From Manduca sexta (lineage: Eukaryota > Arthropoda > Insecta > Lepidoptera > Sphingidae): a DNA stretch of 64,000 nt. The stretch's first letter is position 1; each line of letters starts with the position of its first letter. The notes beneath the pieces are model-generated. The model made no database searches. It was not told the origin of the DNA and worked only from the letters and a program-made list of their open reading frames with translations. The stretch lies in contig NC_051118.1 of assembly GCF_014839805.1 (NCBI RefSeq), positions 2,542,001 through 2,606,000 of the forward strand, written 5' to 3'. The position numbers and the translations under genes were made by a program. Shown in pieces: positions 9,801 to 18,800 of the stretch.

Positions 9801-12759
9801 ATTGATAATTATATAAGTTTATCATGTAGGTAGACTTAAACTGTTGGTCTGTTTGGCGATCGTGATACCTATTTCTATTACATTTATAGTTTTAATTTGA
9901 AAATAAACAGATACTTTTAGTGTAGTGTGGTTATAATTTGAATACTTACTTTTGTTGCTGTTATAACTAATTAATAGGTAAGTACTTATATTTTGATTAA
10001 TGGATCGAGAATTATCTTCGTTTATTGTTCGATTTTATGAATGTTTCAATTATTTACGCATAATAGGTAATTTAGTATGTATGTCAACGTTTGTTGATTT
10101 CGAATCAAGACTAATCCGTTGTCTTAGTTTTTGTTTGCCGATAAATTGCCCCGATATCTTAACTGACGCCAATTTTTTTTACACCGGGTTACCTTTTGAA
10201 AAATTTCACCCTTCGCCACTGCTGTGTTATCTGTCTCTCGCTAGTCGAGAGTACGGTTTACGCGTGCGGTAGCTTATCGCACATTTGATTAACTTCGACG
10301 ATCTAAGTCATCTTCTCCGTGGCATTTTGCGACAATAACATTAAATAAAGTTCTCACGCACTGAAAAATTGATGATAGATTTTAATAATAGTCTTGAAAT
10401 TTATTTATTTATTTTCTATTTTTAAGAACCCACTGACACTTTTACACTTTATTTATTTCTGAAATGTTTTGTATTTGAACAAAATAAACCAAAGAAATCG
10501 GACCTCATATTACAACTATGAAACAGACTTATTTCTGAATACATCTATATATATGTTACAGTTCTTTATTTCTAAAAAGAGAAAAGACATGAAATGTTTG
10601 ACAGGTAGGAACATTTTGTATTGAAAACTTATATTGTCGTTTTTAGTATTTTCCGTTATTTATTATTTATATTCGTCACCGTTTAATCCATCCCTGGACT
10701 TCCACAAATAATTCAAAACCAAAATTAGCCAAATCGGTTCAGCCGTTCTCGAGTTTTAGCGAGACTAACGAACAGCAATTGATTTTTATATATATAGATT
10801 ATGTGTGTATTCTTTGTGAATTATCGCTTGCTTTAACGGTAAAGGAAAACATCGTGAGGAAACCTGCATACCTGAGAAATTCTCTATAGGGATTTTCAAA
10901 GGTGGTGGACTAAGGCCTAATCCTTCTCAGTAGTATAGGAGACCCGTGCCCAACAGTAGGACAGTATATAATACAGTACTGATATTATTATTTATTATTA
11001 TATTAAAATCTGATTGATTTATTATTTATCGTTTTACGTAGGTGCGGAAAATGCGGAGCCAATGCGCACGCAATGCGCGCTGGCGGCCAGCAAGCTCCTC
11101 AAGAAACCGGACCAGAGCCGCGCCGTCGCACTCTGCGCGCATCTCTTCTGGAAGGGACCCAAGGACGGCCAGCAGGTAACATCACATGCACGGGCCCTAG
11201 GCACATAACTGTGTGTACCTCATGGTTGCCTATACAAATTGAGGTCTATTAGGGCTCGTGTATCTTCTAGTCTTCTTCCCTTCCATCTTAAGAAGGTTCC
11301 TTTTCCTTTCACTTCACCCCCCAAATATCCCCTTCCAACATTCCTCCAGGGTTCTGCAGTCGCTAAGCCGGAGGATTTCAGTATCGCATTCGCAAACAAA
11401 CAAAAACGTCCTTTAGCGAGGCTTACATTGCCAATAAAACTTCAATAAGTCGACATCCACAAGTAATTTTAATGTGTAAATAATCGTGGTAAACTCATGG
11501 TAGTGGGAGGGCGTGCCCACTTCAGTAAAAGACTCCTTTACAAGGGCGTCACGTAGTGCAAGTCTTCCGTTGAATTCGCAATGCTTTTTTATCCCAGCTG
11601 CTCTCCCTAGGAAAAATCCGTATCTTCGCCAATGGGCAAATTCAGTTCAACAAATTTTGTAGCTCGCAGAACTCGTGGCAACATGCATGTGGATAGAATT
11701 GTAATATTGCCGCCGGTGTAAAAGCACCTGGAACTTCCTAATGTAAACATAGTATTATAGTTTGTCGACCTTTCGCCAAATAATGGCATGAATAAAATAA
11801 ATTGGGGTGTATGAACGAGTTGTGTGTTTAGTGGCCGCTGAACGAGGGCGGTCGCGCGCTGGAGTGCCTGAAGAAGGCGGCGCGCGTGGCGCAGCAGTGC
11901 ATGGACGGCGGCGTGCAGGCGCAGCTGCTGGCCGAGCTGCTCGGCCGCTACGCGCTGCTGCGCGAGCGCGGCAACCACCACGCCACCACCAACCTCATCG
12001 ACGCGGTGCGTACACACACGCACACACACGCACGCACACGCACGCACACGCACACCCACGCACACACACGCACACACACGCACGCACACACGCACGCACA
12101 CGCACGCACACGCACACGCACACGCCCGCGCACGCACGACATCAAACTATGCATATCTAGTAAGAGGCTGGTATGTTCTGTCGACTGCCGAGAGGTAATC
12201 ATCTCTCGCCAGTCGACGTTCTATTGGACTCCATTCCATTTACCATTACATGCAGCGGAGCCTCTTTGACGTGGTCGTATAAAAAAACATGTACTACTTG
12301 CAGACGGTTCACATACACACACTTAACAGACTCTTACGATCTGACTCGATCCTACATATACATCACGCATCTAACAAGGAATGCTCAACCCACATAGTAG
12401 CAGCAGTACTTGCCTTATACTGCTGCTCCACAGCTCTATGCAAAATCTTTGGAAGCTTGACACTCTTACCACTCAACACTTCATAGCCAATGCAGTAGAA
12501 AGTTATTTTCGTCAGTCGATACCCCATCTGTACGCCACTCTGTTTATCATCAGCTACAGTAGACTGCCAAGTCCATACTAAAAAAAACACTATTCTACAG
12601 ATTATCCAGAAAATCCGCGAAGAGCTAGCGAACCTCGACCAATCAGAAGAAGTGGAACAGATAACAAAGCATTTCCACAACACATTACAGCACCTAAAGA
12701 ACCGCATGGAATGCCCCGACCCGGACGGACTTGGCTACGAAGGTCTAGTATTGTCTTAG
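831..12759 (+). CDS. Vps35: Vps35, retromer core subunit (C-terminal half; 5' exons outside window)
   Basis: Nine exons join in frame: 831-969, 3753-3972, 4417-4526, 4976-5144, 5478-5575, 6922-7100, 11042-11175, 11832-12005, 12601-12759 (TAG at 12757-12759), each with AG/GT borders. They give 459 residues plus a split first codon. The translation follows animal VPS35 colinearly: [94 protein letters not shown] and the ending YEGLVLS. This is the C-terminal alpha-solenoid of a roughly 800-residue protein. In the known family this half carries VPS29 and folds retromer into an arch on endosomes for cargo retrieval; the N-terminal VPS26-binding part lies upstream of base 1. The first exon has an ATG at 833, but the preceding AG at 829-830 and continuity with the family show an internal exon. 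Exons at 4976 and 11832 are very GC-rich, the others much less so. The largest introns (970-3752, 7101-11041) hold transposons. Confidence 0.96.
1098..1402. repeat. Array of TCTATAGA-centred palindromes
   Basis: The palindrome TCTATAGA recurs about ten times, alternating with CGTATAGACGATTATC-type spacers. Two interleaved units of about 25-40 bp make a longer ragged period, so both strands look alike. It lies in the intron after the first Vps35 exon in the window. Confidence 0.8.
2078..2265 (+). mobile_element. Helitron-like fragment with GC-rich head
   Basis: Begins with TTTGCTCGCGGCTTCGCCCG and continues through a TTCCCAGGGTCTCGAACTATC block to the ACAGATG tail. The rest of 970-3752 holds a SINE-A tail (2666-2790), a retroelement-like tail (3135-3245) and AT-rich intron. 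Confidence 0.6.
2666..2790 (+). mobile_element. SINE-A, 3' fragment
   Basis: Starts GAAGTCTACCAATCCGCAC, runs through GGCCAGCGTGGTGGACTAAGG and ends at the ATAATACAGGGCTGTAT tail. The Pol III head is missing. Confidence 0.75.
3135..3245 (+). mobile_element. Retroelement-like 3' tail
   Basis: GCTGCAAAGTCTTCGAAACG followed by AACATTCGCGTAAACAT. Related copies: 35695-35800, 44625-44740, 50265-50452. At 3262 a different shared motif follows, TTAACCGACTTCCAAAAAAG, also at 35250, 36496 and 41127. The family is not identified; a non-LTR or Penelope-like tail is only a guess. Confidence 0.5.
4102..4369. mobile_element. Foldback MITE, copy 1 (Vps35 intron)
   Basis: Ends are inverted: TTTATAGACGTTATTTATCT at the left against AGATAAATAACTTCTATGAA at the right. 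The interior holds GCTGTGATAACAAG and its inverted partner CTTGTTATCACAGC. A better copy is at 6047-6306. Confidence 0.8.
4675..4855 (+). mobile_element. Helitron-like fragment
   Basis: TGCTTGCCGCTTCGACCGCG head, CTCCATACCAAATTTCAT core and a TATTATGTATAGAT end, as in other copies in the window; decayed. Confidence 0.55.
4863..4937 (+). repeat. 15-bp tandem repeat, about five units
   Basis: ACTTACGCGAGAAAA repeats with single-base variants up to 39 bp before the 4976 Vps35 exon. A unit-like fragment, GTAAAACTTACG, also occurs near 421-432. Confidence 0.85.
5615..6549. mobile_element. TIR transposon relic interrupted by a MITE
   Basis: Left end CTGAGGGTCTACTTCGAAAA pairs with the inverse of the right end (6520-6549), CAGAGGGTCTACTTCGAAAC. 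About 935 bp, no transposase. The MITE at 6047-6306 sits inside it. No clear target duplication. Confidence 0.7.
6047..6306. mobile_element. Foldback MITE, copy 2, nested
   Basis: Outer ends CCCCTTATTCATA and TATGAATAAGGGGG are inverted. Inside, a perfect 26-bp inverted repeat pairs 6136-6161 with 6182-6207 round a 20-bp loop; each arm carries a CCAAT-type core (AGCCAATCACAACGGCCC on one strand). Flanks suggest a TA or TAT target. Confidence 0.88.
6600..6710 (+). mobile_element. SINE-B, head fragment
   Basis: GACTGCCTTGGTGACGTAGT then GGTTCGACTCCAGGGTC: a diverged A box and B box of family B. It runs directly into a SINE-A tail at 6711-6832. Confidence 0.65.
6711..6832 (+). mobile_element. 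SINE-A, 3' fragment
   Basis: TGGGTGAAGTCCACCGAACC through GGCCAGCGTGGTGCACTAAGG to AATACAGGGCTGATATTATT, about 90 bp before the 6922 Vps35 exon. Confidence 0.75.
7181..7930 (-). mobile_element. Helitron-like element with ~122-bp internal repeats
   Basis: Minus-strand copy. Begins ACTATTATATAAAGCTGAAG, holds three internal units around CCAATAGGAGCGGAGCAGTA and ends in GGGCGGAGCCGCGGGCAAAA. Same family as 8254-9511, 28221-28982 and 62742-64000. The GC-rich head and AT-type ends suggest a non-autonomous Helitron, but no Rep/Hel protein is present. Confidence 0.75.
8159..8253 (+). mobile_element. SINE-A head, truncated
   Basis: GCGGCGATAGCCTAGTTGG (A box) and GCAGGTTCAAATCCC (B box), cut off at 8253 where the Helitron-like element starts. 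Confidence 0.8.
8254..9511 (+). mobile_element. Helitron-like element with seven ~122-bp tandem units
   Basis: Starts TAGCTTTTGCCCGCGGCTCC and ends AACTCTTCAGCTTTATATAA then TAGTATAGAT. Between about 8597 and 9460 a unit including ACTGCTCCGCTCCTATTGG and CGGTAGTTCCTGAGATTAGC recurs at 122-124-bp spacing. Units fall into variants (GGTCATAGCG or GGGTATAGCG). It lies in the largest Vps35 intron, opposite in orientation to the 7181-7930 copy. Confidence 0.8.
10160..10798 (-). mobile_element. 660-bp Helitron-like element, inverted copy
   Basis: Read on the minus strand it begins ATCTATATATATAAAAATCA and closely matches 39911-40573 over nearly its whole length, including CGAGAACGGCTGAACCGATT. The far end (about 10160-10200) is more diverged. 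The short ORF at 10000-10272 partly overlaps it and is not a gene. Confidence 0.85.
10799..10995 (+). mobile_element. SINE-A, head-less copy
   Basis: ATGTGTGTATTCTTTGTGAA through GGAAAACATCGTGAGGAAACC to the ATAATACAGTACTGATATTA tail, abutting the Helitron-like element and ending about 45 bp before the 11042 Vps35 exon. Confidence 0.8.
12006..12140. repeat. CA/CG microsatellite starting at a splice donor
   Basis: ACAC and GCAC units run for about 130 bp from the sixth base of the intron (donor GTGCGT at 12006). Long Cys/Val/Arg or Thr/His ORFs across it are artefacts of the repeat. Confidence 0.93.
12160..12275 (-). mobile_element. SINE-like family D fragment
   Basis: CTGTCGACTGCCGAGAGGTAATC and CAGTCGACGTTCTATTGGAC match, in reverse, the 48075-48315 and 51255-51500 copies. 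Confidence 0.55.
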
Positions 12760-12784
12760 TGTCGCGACAATAGCCCCAAGCATA

Positions 12785-12955
12785 ATTGGTTTGCCCAAGT
12801 CAGAAATAAGATTGCCCTTTTCAATAAAATTGCCCTGAAAATAAACTTTGCCCGTAACCATAAAATCCCGAATAAGGTGGTCCTCGGTAAAAATATAATT
12901 GCCCTGGATAGAAATGAGTTTGCCCTGGATAGTAAAGTTGCTTTTAAAGATATAC
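12785..12955. repeat. Degenerate 18-21 bp repeat around TTGCCC, just past Vps35
   Basis: TTGCCC recurs at 12791, 12812, 12830, 12848, 12899 and 12920 with weaker copies near 12866, 12881 and 12938. Spacings are 18 or 21 nt, all multiples of three. The minus strand is open for 73 codons (12966-12745), reading as 6-8-residue units that often begin G-K or G-N followed by hydrophobic residues, and it overlaps the Vps35 stop. It may be 3' UTR sequence, a decayed minisatellite or a small antisense gene; I do not recognise the peptide. Confidence 0.55.
12823..12845 (+). terminator. Candidate polyadenylation signals of Vps35
   Basis: Two AATAAA hexamers (12823-12828 and 12840-12845) lie 64-86 nt after the Vps35 stop codon. 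They sit inside a degenerate repeat (12785-12955), so the choice of site is uncertain. Confidence 0.4.
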
Positions 12956-13557
12956 CCGACAATCATACTAAATGTAACAAGTTTTCTCTACATAGACATA
13001 TATCTAAACTAGCTAAATTTATTTAAACGTTTTATTTTATTTTTGAAACTGGGCAATCTTGTCTATGCCCTTTGGAATGTAATCACATTCCATACGTATG
13101 ACATTTATTTGATTATGTTATGATCTGTAAAACCTTTCTTACTAAGCGACACTTAACGCGCAACATGTAAAAGTAAATTTTATTTGACAGTTGCATTAAA
13201 CAGATAATGTAGATAATACTCATTTAATTGGCGTTTATTTGTGGGAATAGATTAGACGGTGACTTTTGTATTTGATCGGCTTATTCAGTACATCTAGCAT
13301 TTACACAGAAATTGTCACATAGATTATTTTATTTATTTATATGACCTTCACTGTTGTGCAACGTTGCAGCTCATGTTGCGCGCTAAGTTACGCAGTGGAC
13401 GAAAGGTTTGTCATTAAGCTCTATAAAGGGTCTTTGATCACGATTATCAAACGCAATTACGAAATTAAAATGCACCGTAAAGTATGCAGTCGGAAACTAC
13501 TTTCACTTAATCAGACAAAAATTAATGTATTCGTTGGTAAGACGAAAAAATGAGTGA

Positions 13558-13790
13558 TCCGTAGAACGAAAGTTAACGACATAGTCCAGCGGATTAGCAA
13601 GCCAATGTAGGAGTGGGCACATAGCTTGCAGAACTGACGTTAGATGGGGTAAACAAGTTCTCGAGTGGAGACCACGTATCGGCCAACGCTGCGTTGGATG
13701 CAGGCTACTTTCGACAGGTCCGTCTGGAAATCTTTGGGTCAGGCCTATGTTCAGCAGTGGGCTTCATGTGGCTGATGATGATGCTAAGAC
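13558..13790 (+). pseudogene. RTE-type non-LTR retrotransposon, 3' ORF relic
   Basis: Broken reading frames show the known C-terminus of RTE-class ORF2: DIVQRISK, then EWAH, VLEW-PR, and SVWKSLGQAYVQQWASCG followed by a stop and a (GAT)n tail at about 13773-13785. Stops and deletions make it dead. It gives rise to the tandem array that follows. Confidence 0.75.
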
Positions 13791-14036
13791 GTTTTACATT
13801 AATTTGGAATTTAGCTGGATGCAGGCTACTTTCGACAGGTCCGTCTGGAAATCTTTGGGTCAGGCCTATGTTCAGCAGTGGGCTTCATGTGGCTGATGAT
13901 GATGCTAAGACGTTTTACATTAATTTGGAATTTAGCTGGATGCAGGCTACTTTCGACAGGTCCGTCTGGAAATCTTTGGGTCAGGCCTATGTTCAGCAGT
14001 GGGCTTCATGTGGCTGATGATGATGCTAAGACGTTT
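13698..14036 (+). repeat. 121-bp tandem repeat of a retrotransposon tail, 2.8 units
   Basis: Units begin at 13698, 13819 and 13940 with nearly identical sequence. Each carries the RTE end GQAYVQQWASCG, its stop and the GAT run, plus a short AT spacer. Because 121 is not a multiple of 3, one ORF reads all three frames in turn; it is not a gene. Confidence 0.93.
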
Positions 14037-14379
14037 CATATTTATATGAAATTCATAAATTTTATTTACATTTAATGCTGATTAAGGAAATGTAAAATAT
14101 CGTGGTCATAGACCCTAAGTATGGTAGATACTGAGCATTGACCATTTTTATATGTAAATAGTCGATATCATTAATATAAGTTATGTTATAAGCGAATGTA
14201 AGGTATGTTACAATTTATAGAAGCAATATATGATGTTAATGTAATTTGTGTTTTTTATTTCTATGAAAACCAATTAGGATGTTTTGAAGCCCCAGTTTAT
14301 CAATTTTTGTCGATTTCAGTTCCAATTCCAATTGTAATTGGAATTTGAATGTTTCTTTCGATTTGCTTTTTATCGGTGT

Positions 14380-14660
14380 GTAGGTTGAGGCCAGAGGAAC
14401 AGATGGTTACGTTCCTCTATGGAAGGGAAAGATATCCAGTCAGGCAGATGTTGTTGTGACCGGCCGCGGCCCCTCCGACGATTCCTATTCGGAGGTGGTA
14501 TACGAGTATATGCTGCGCGGCGCGCAAATTTTGCCATCGCAATCCAGTATCGTCTGTCGCCATCTAGTGTCTAGTGCGTTCATCACAATTGTCAATACTG
14601 TTGTTAATAAGATGTTGACGAGATGGCGGTATGTTTACTAATTGTACCGCCACAGCTTAT
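14380..14660 (+). repeat. Dispersed repeat E, + copy
   Basis: GAACAGATGGTTACGTTCCT, CCAGTCAGGCAGATGTTGTT and GTGACCGGCCGCGGCCCCTC, then a CATCGCAATCCAG block. The same modules occur reversed at 33400-33700. Origin unknown. Confidence 0.7.
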
Positions 14661-14780
14661 ATACATACTGAAGTTGTGATCTTATTATTAGCCGATCCTA
14701 GGGTTCCTATGCCAACGCACCGCGAATGGTGTCATAACGAAAGCACTGAGGAATGATACAGCCAATCACAATAAATTGGA
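14660..14780. repeat. Diverged relative of the foldback MITE
   Basis: GTGATCTTATTATTAGCCGA, CACCGCGAATGGTGTCATAA, AAAGCACTGAGGAATGATAC and CAGCCAATCACAA follow the order of the 6047-6306 copy. Confidence 0.5.
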
Positions 14781-14989
14781 ATTGGGTTGGAGGAACATAC
14801 GGCTTTAGTGATTTTGCCGTTATTAGACCCGTTGTTAAATGAGGAAAGTTCAAACGTCATTGGAATTTGGGAGTCGAGTGGTATGTGGCTATATTTTGTA
14901 TGTCAGAATTTATTGCATATTCACTATTATTTAAATAGGGCATTTGACTTAATTTTTTTTAACTCAAAATATGTACGTCGTATAAATTC

Positions 14990-15230
14990 TAAAACAGAAG
15001 AAATCATTGAAATCTGGTGAAAAATATACAAGTTAATAAGCCATTGAAATAAAGTGATAGGGTCGAGATATAGGTGTCGAAAAACAGAAATGAGACGTAA
15101 TACTTGCATGTGACGTCAGTGGGCATAATGATGCGTGCGAAAGAAAGATGGAGAGATATATCCACTCCACGCCCACTCCTACACGTAGCATTACTTGAAA
15201 TTTGCATTACTGTCTCATTTTTTATCGAAT
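14990..15230 (-). repeat. Dispersed repeat F, - copy
   Basis: GACGTCAGTGGGCATAATGA and CGTGCGAAAGAAAGATGGAG, the inverse of modules at 29810-30030; a third copy is at 21990-22260. Confidence 0.65.
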
Positions 15231-15771
15231 TTTAACGCTGTATTCAGAGAAGTATTTTTGTACTAATTACTGTTATATATTAAAATTTGCATAAAATCAA
15301 ACATAGTCAAATAACCTATTAAAGGTAGCTACAAATTAACTAAGTGGGTAAATCTTTATTAACCCACTGACTTGTGACACCGTTATGGTAGCATGAAAAA
15401 ATCGGGGATAGGTGACCCTCAGCCTTGTTTTAATCATGGAGGAACATAGCGGGACATCATGCACGCAATAAAAATCAAATTACTTATAAATACGTATATT
15501 ATACTTTTTTACATGAGAAATTATTCAGAAGTTTCCAGACTTACAGCAGTTTCAATAAACGATCTTGATCTAAACCTTCAATTCGATTCCGAGAACCAAT
15601 CAAAATAACTCATTTGTAAGCATATCAAAAATACTCTGGTCTGATTGGTCCATTTTCGAGATAGAAAAAAGCGATTGGGATAATTTATCGAAAATGGCGG
15701 ATAAGTAAACATATGTTTTCGTAAAATTTGGCGGTAAAGTGGCTAATAAGTTGGACATTTGGAGAATCAGA

Positions 15772-15777
15772 TTTATT
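15772..15777 (-). terminator. Candidate polyadenylation signal of LTV1
   Basis: TTTATT on the + strand reads AATAAA on the minus strand, about 48 nt past the LTV1 stop codon, a normal place for a poly(A) hexamer. No transcript evidence is available. Confidence 0.5.
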
Positions 15778-15824
15778 TTACATCGCCACATGACAATTGT
15801 GCCTCTATATGAACTACGAATGAA

Positions 15825-18800
15825 CTAAAGTATCCTGTTCCCCTGGACATTATTCTTGTTGTTCATCATTATTTTCTCCTGGCGTTTCTTTTCTTCTTTA
15901 AACGCTTCCTTATTTGCTTTCTTCTCTACTCTTCTCTCCCGTCTGTATTCTTTGAGGAGACGTTTGCGTTCTTTCTTCTCTTCTGCAGACTCGTCTTTTG
16001 GCCTAAAAATATTGTTTCACATTTATTTCAATATTAATATCGATGTTATGAAATAGATATAAATTATATCGAATAACACTTGACGAAAAAACAACGGGTG
16101 TTGTACATAATTATTTAAATGATGTAATAAGGAAAAAATGGAGGTAGAGTTCAATTATATATATACACGATGAATGTATAGTATACTAGCTGACCTAGCG
16201 AACTTTTTTTATTTTTTTTAATACTTATTCTGCTATTCGAGACACCGGGTCAGCTAGTAAGATAAAAAAAGAAAAAAGAAAGTTGATAAGTCAACAATTA
16301 TATCAAAAAATTTAAATCATAAAACACTTAAAATGGGAACAACTGAATGAGTGAACGTTTAAATTTCCTCTCAATAGAACATCGGCCTATCCCTACCTGA
16401 GTGACAGCACGCTGAGGGTAGACAGCACTGATTCCGCATGAGTTCTCCCATCCTCATCAGAATCTTGATCACCGGCCTCGTTGATAGCGTTGAACTTTGC
16501 CAACGACTTGATTGTCAGCTTATTGTCATTCCCCAATGTGTCCTTGGGCATACCGGTCTTGGGATTTATCTGGATTTTCTTGGATTTCTAAAATCATAAA
16601 TATATGTATCTATACGAATTATACAATTGTAGGTTAGTTTAGTTTTCCGTGCTTGTAACGTCACTCACATAAGTAGTTGAACAAATTCAAAAATTTACAA
16701 TGCCTGTATAAAAAAACGCAGGTCAATCTGGAAATCTCTGACTGTCTTCTGGACATCACGGTGATTACCTTGGGTTCATCGATGATTTTCGGATGGTTGT
16801 ACAGATTGGAGTATGTGGAGAGGATGGTCTCGCAGTCCCATTTCTCCCTCGGGTCCACCTCCACCGTCATCATCTCTTCTTCGGACTCCTCTTCAATTTC
16901 TTGGAGACGTTGCAATCTATATGCAATGTTAAAATATGTTTTGTTTTACCAAACATCCATACTAATATAGATACGCAAGAAGCTCCGTGGAAGCGGCGAT
17001 AGCCTAGTTGGGAGTGAAACGGACTGTTGAGTCGAATATCTGCAAGTTCAAACCTGAGGGCACGTACCTCTGACTTTTCCAAAATCATGTGTGTATTCTT
17101 TGTGAATAATCGCTTGCTTTAACGGTGAAGGAAAACATCGTGAGGAAACCTGCATATCTGACAAATTCTCTGTAGTAATTTTGAGGGTGTGTGAAGTCTA
17201 CCAACCCGCACTAGGCCAGCGTGGTAGACTAAGGCCTAATCCCTCTCAGTAGTAGAGGAGGCTCGTGCCCAGCAGTGGGACAGTAAATTAACTCCGTGTC
17301 TGTTACGCTTTCACTATTTAAATGCTGCACTGCGCAGTATTCACAGTATTCCACTGCGCACGCCGTCCTAAGACATGAGATGTTGAGTCTTATTATGTCC
17401 AGTAGTAACACTGCCTACAATGTTCTTCAAACCGGAACACAAGTGACTACACACTGCTGCTTGGCGGCAGAAATAGACATTCTAGTGCCTACCAAGAGTA
17501 CCCTCACGCATGAGACCCACCACCTGTAAATGCAGTCGTTTAAGAGAAGTTAAAGTAAGATAAAAATAATCACCTGGCGATTTCCTTCTCCTTGTCGAGC
17601 TGGTATCGTTTCTGCGACTTCTCAAAGTCATCGGCGGCGTGCAGCAACATTTGGTGGGTCTCTGGCATGTACCCGTCTATCTCTTCAAGGTCTAGAGCAC
17701 CCAGCTCTGTGTCATCGTATTCAGCGAACATCTGGATATGGTAAATTGTTACAGCATAATGGCCATTCAAGTATTACGTAACGCAATTGGAGGGGGGGGG
17801 GGGGGTGTATCTTGTAAAACGTTACGTAACATTGCTTTTTCTATTTTAAAAGAATAACAAAGGTATTTTAGCGACTTTCCGGTACTTTGCGTAACATAAA
17901 CGTGAATATTAGATAAAAATTGAAACTTTAGTGTTACGTAACTTTTAGGGAGGGGGGGGGGGGGTACAGATAAACGTTACGGCGCGTTACATAGGGGGGC
18001 GGGAGGATACGAGCGCCTAAAACGCTCACCCGAAAGTCCGGTGGGTTTGGATAAGCCGGCCCTGCCATGGTAACGAACATAGTCAGGTTAGAAAAAGTCA
18101 CATCGGGCTGTCCTATGTTCTCTACACGTCATGGAAATCAGCATCGTTCGTCAGTTGACATCGTGCACACGTTCGATGAAACGTCAACGGACTATACAAA
18201 TGAATCGGTACGATATATCGTTGCCGTACGCGGCTGACTTAAGATGCATACCTTTTCAAACCTATTGTCTAATAACGTCAGTCCTTGATTCCTCCGCATC
18301 ACGCTCGAGGACATGGAATACTGCGAGAAACGGGATTTGGTGTCGTCTTTATCCCGTTCATCCCACATCGGCATCCTGCCGCGTTTGCCGCCGTCCTGGT
18401 GAATAAAGAAAAAAAAAGTTTTTTTTTTATATTTGCACTTCACCTGATGGTAAGTGTATGTTTAGAGTATCAACCTTTGCCAGTTGACATAATGCCGGCC
18501 TGTCCGAAATCGAATATATACATGCTGATGTTAGCCTATATTACCTGCCACTAGATTGATCAAAAACTTCTGAACGGATTTTTATGAAATTTGGTATGGA
18601 GATAGTTTAGGACCCTGGGAAGGTCATAGGCTACTTTCTATCCCAGATAACTAAGGCGGGGGCCTTATAAAGACACCTTAACAAATTTGCTCTCCCTGGA
18701 TTAGATAAAACAGATTTTCATCTATATATATATATATATAAAAATGAAACCCTATATCCCTTGGTCACGCCATCACGCGTGAACGGCTGGACCGATTTCA

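Larger units (their letters stand above)
12966..15771. other. Vps35-LTV1 intergenic interval
   Basis: Tail-to-tail spacer. It holds AT-rich sequence (12966-13557), the RTE array, unique-looking sequence (14040-14370) and three repeats (14380-14660, 14660-14780, 14990-15230). No further gene was recognised. Confidence 0.7.

Noticed and set aside
10000..10272. 90-codon + ORF
   Set aside because: Its second half is the inverse of the 660-bp element at 40 kb; no motif, no splice continuity.
11607..12269. Long ORFs on both strands rich in Cys/Val/Arg or Thr/His
   Set aside because: They are translations of the CA/CG microsatellite; the real coding sequence here is the Vps35 exon 11832-12005.
13694..14017. 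107-codon ORF with internal repeats
   Set aside because: The 121-bp unit shifts frame each time, so the ORF reads the same DNA in three frames; the content is a retrotransposon tail.
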